Source of the DNA: Pseudomonas oryzihabitans
GTDB lineage: Bacteria > Pseudomonadota > Gammaproteobacteria > Pseudomonadales > Pseudomonadaceae
Length of the DNA: 64,000 nt
Direction: 5' to 3'
NCBI RefSeq assembly: GCF_007665395.1
Contig: NZ_VDND01000001.1
Span: 372,001-436,000 of the forward strand
Positions within the stretch are counted from its first letter, which is position 1, and each line of letters starts with the position of its first letter. The notes beneath the pieces are model-generated. The model was not told the DNA's origin and ran no database searches. It saw nothing but the letters and a program-made list of their open reading frames with translations. Of this stretch, positions 62,350 through 64,000 are shown one piece after another. The translations under genes were made by a program, and so were the position numbers.

Positions 62350-62852
62350 ATCAATACTCCGATAGAACGTAGGGTGGAAACGGCGCAGCCTCGTCCACGG
62401 ACCGGCCTTGGCACCAGGTGGAAAACGCTGCGCGGTTTTCCACGCTACGGGCCTGGCTGGTAACGCCTGTACCCGATCAATAGTCGGATAGCGCGAAGCC
62501 CATCGGGGCGAAGGTGAGGATGCCAGACTCGTAGGGTGGACAACGGCGCAGCCTTGTCCACGGACCGGCATTGGCACCAGGTGGAAAACGCTGCGCGCTT
62601 TTCCACGCTACGGGCCTGGCCGGTAACGCCTATACCCGATCAATACTCCGACAGCGCGAAGCTCGTCGGGGCGAAGGTGAGGATGCCAGACTCGTAGGGT
62701 AGACAACGGCGCAGCCTTGTCCACGGACCGGCCTTGGCACCAGGTGGAAAACGCTGCGCGGTTTTCCACGCTATGGGCCTGGCTGGTAACGCCTATACCC
62801 GATCAATACTCCGACAGCGCGAAGCTCGTCAGGGCGAAGGTCGGGATGCCAG
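62350..62852. repeat. Tandem array of REPIN plus apt 3'-end units
   Basis: Units start at GTAG heads at 62369, 62531 and 62694 (period 162 and 163 bp). Each unit has an 80-81 bp REPIN (62369-62448, 62531-62611, 62694-62774), 28-30 bp of apt downstream sequence, and about 50 bp equal to the last 15 codons of apt with its stop. The third unit runs into the real apt gene. A truncated apt tail (62350-62364) precedes the first unit. Copies differ by a few substitutions, so duplication is not brand-new. Confidence 0.88.
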
Positions 62853-63351
62853 CGGCTTCCAGGCGCTTGGAGCCGCCCAGCTCGGGCAGGTCGACGATGG
62901 CGGCGGCTTCATGGACCTCGGCGCCCAGGCGGCGGATCAGGTTGCCGGCAGCGACCAGGGTACCGCCGGTGGCGATGAGGTCGTCGACCAGCAGCACCGA
63001 ATCACCTGCGCCGACGCTGTCCTTGTGCACCTCGATCACCGAATCGCCGTACTCGGTGCTGTAGACCTCGGTCAGCAATTCGGCCGGCAATTTGCCTTGC
63101 TTACGGAACAGCACCAGCGGCTTGCCCAGTTCGTAGGCCAGGATCGGGCCGATGAGGAATCCCCGTGCATCCAGCGCCCCGACATGGGTGAAGGGCGCCG
63201 CGCGATAGCGCTCCAGCAGGGCCGTCATGACCGCGCGCAGACCCTCGGGCGACTGGAACAGTGGCGTGATGTCCCGAAAGATCACCCCCGGCTTGGGAAA
63301 ATCGGGCACGGCGCGGATGAGGGATTTCAGGGCGGATTCGGAAAAGGACAT
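62803..63351 (-). CDS. apt: Adenine phosphoribosyltransferase
   Basis: The 182-aa enzyme converts adenine and PRPP to AMP (purine salvage). The PRPP-binding motif is [13 protein letters not shown], and [20 protein letters not shown] and [10 protein letters not shown] are Apt hallmarks. The ATG at 63351 matches the usual N-terminus ([19 protein letters not shown]). The last 15 codons are repeated in the downstream array, with small changes such as [15 protein letters not shown] against [15 protein letters not shown] in the gene. Confidence 0.95.
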   Translation of the reverse strand: MSFSESALKSLIRAVPDFPKPGVIFRDITPLFQSPEGLRAVMTALLERYRAAPFTHVGALDARGFLIGPILAYELGKPLVLFRKQGKLPAELLTEVYSTEYGDSVIEVHKDSVGAGDSVLLVDDLIATGGTLVAAGNLIRRLGAEVHEAAAIVDLPELGGSKRLEAAGIPTFALTSFALSEY

Positions 63352-63472
63352 GGCAGAGACTCTCGGACGCCGGGCGCCTGGTTGAACACGATTGCGCAGT
63401 ATACCGGGGCCTACCCGGCCAGGGCCAACCAGCCGTCCAAGCTGGCTGAATCGATTCATGTAGTGCCTGCGA

Positions 63473-63527
63473 TTGACAGCTACCAACGAAGCGGACATTC
63501 TCGCTGTCGCGCAAACGTTTGCGCGAC
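63473..63527 (+). promoter_or_regulatory. Sigma70 promoter and perfect 22-bp LacI-family operator before the rbsB-like gene
   Basis: TTGACA at 63473-63478 is followed after 17 bp by CATTCT. A perfect 22-bp palindrome then fills 63506-63527, with the core GCAAACGTTTGC typical of LacI/RbsR/PurR-type operators. Its place at or just after the expected transcription start fits repression lifted by a sugar. Confidence 0.75.
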
Positions 63528-63559
63528 CACAAGAACCATAAGAATTCGGAGATTCCCCT

Positions 63560-64000
63560 ATGCTGGCCTTTCGTCCTGCCCGCCTGCTGGCGGCTATCGC
63601 TCTCACCTCCGCTTCGCTGATCCTGCCGCTCACCGCCAGTCATGCCACGGCCGCCGAAAAGCCCAAGGTCGCGCTGGTCATGAAGTCCCTGGCCAACGAA
63701 TTCTTCCTGACCATGGAAGACGGCGCCAAGACCTACCAGAAAGAGCATTCCGCCGATTTCGACCTGATCTCCAACGGAATCAAGGACGAGACCGACACCT
63801 CCAGCCAGATCCGTATCGTCGAGCAGATGATCGTGTCCAAGGTCGACGCCCTGGTCATCGCCCCGGCGGACTCCAAGGCGCTGGTGCCGGTGCTGAAGAA
63901 GGCCAGCGACGCCGGCATCAAGGTGGTCAACATCGACAACCGCCTGGACCCCGAGGTGCTCAAGTCCAAGTCCCTGGACATCCCCTTCGTCGGCCCCGAC
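63560..64000 (+). CDS. rbsB: Sugar ABC transporter substrate-binding protein, RbsB-like (3' partial)
   Basis: 147 codons are visible before the right window edge. The signal peptide ends near SHATAAEK. The mature protein begins [21 protein letters not shown], given as the start of the periplasmic-binding fold, then [24 protein letters not shown], both typical of type I ribose/sugar-binding proteins. The ATG at 63560 follows a GGAGATT ribosome site. The RbsR-like operator upstream supports a ribose-type operon continuing to the right. Confidence 0.85.
   Translation, partial: MLAFRPARLLAAIALTSASLILPLTASHATAAEKPKVALVMKSLANEFFLTMEDGAKTYQKEHSADFDLISNGIKDETDTSSQIRIVEQMIVSKVDALVIAPADSKALVPVLKKASDAGIKVVNIDNRLDPEVLKSKSLDIPFVGPD

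Noticed and set aside
62350..62852. CRISPR array
   Set aside because: Units are ~162 bp, contain gene-tail sequence and inverted REP hairpins, and have no unique spacers of 30-40 bp; no cas genes are near.

Overview
This is a high-GC gammaproteobacterial chromosome segment, almost certainly Pseudomonas. That is inferred from recognisable proteins (RssB-type regulator, type-II QueF, MuxABC-OpmB-type pump, Pseudomonas-style CysI, Mqo), from partial gene order remembered from P. aeruginosa, and from GTAG-headed REP/REPIN repeats. Species cannot be fixed from the sequence; a P. oryzihabitans-like lineage is a guess.

Layout. 1-6.6 kb: a stress regulator (rssB, cut by the left edge), a PilZ protein, mlaA, queF, an ABC-2 exporter pair and nfuA. 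6.8-8.8 kb: a two-gene signalling unit, a receiver-CheC-like phosphatase followed by a diguanylate cyclase. 9-16 kb: metH, a PQQ-type sugar dehydrogenase, DUF1883, an RlmN-like radical SAM enzyme and a small membrane protein. 15.9-21.3 kb: an iron-uptake block (DUF1513 propeller, efeU, efeO, efeB and a second EfeO-like protein) behind candidate Fur boxes. 21.4-23.6 kb: cysI and its DUF934 partner. 23.7-26.3 kb: acuI-type reductase, sohB and an SCP2 protein. 26.8-35.7 kb: a four-gene tripartite RND pump operon. 35.9-41.9 kb: tpx and tamAB.

42-50.3 kb: xthA, a PBP-OmpA fusion, a methyltransferase, DUF192, two tandem MFS transporters, cfa, a small acidic protein and a receiver lacking its phosphoacceptor Asp. 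50.3-52.4 kb: a decayed integrated element with an intact higBA toxin-antitoxin pair and the tail of a tyrosine integrase, ending 21 bp before ybiT. 52.4-64 kb: ybiT, mqo, ggt, DUF1294-uppP, pnuC with a NadR-like kinase, an Smr protein, folE, an ABM-fold protein, a repeat array, apt and the start of an rbsB-like gene behind a perfect LacI-type operator.

The least ordinary observation is at two unrelated loci (26.4-26.9 kb beside the pump outer-membrane gene; 62.35-62.85 kb beside apt). At both, a GTAG-headed inverted REP pair is flanked by an extra copy of the 3' end of the adjacent gene, and the copy stops 3-4 nt from the GTAG head. At apt the repeat plus gene tail is amplified in tandem with a period of about 162-163 bp. 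This suggests that REPIN insertion or amplification in this genome is coupled to duplication of flanking gene 3' ends.
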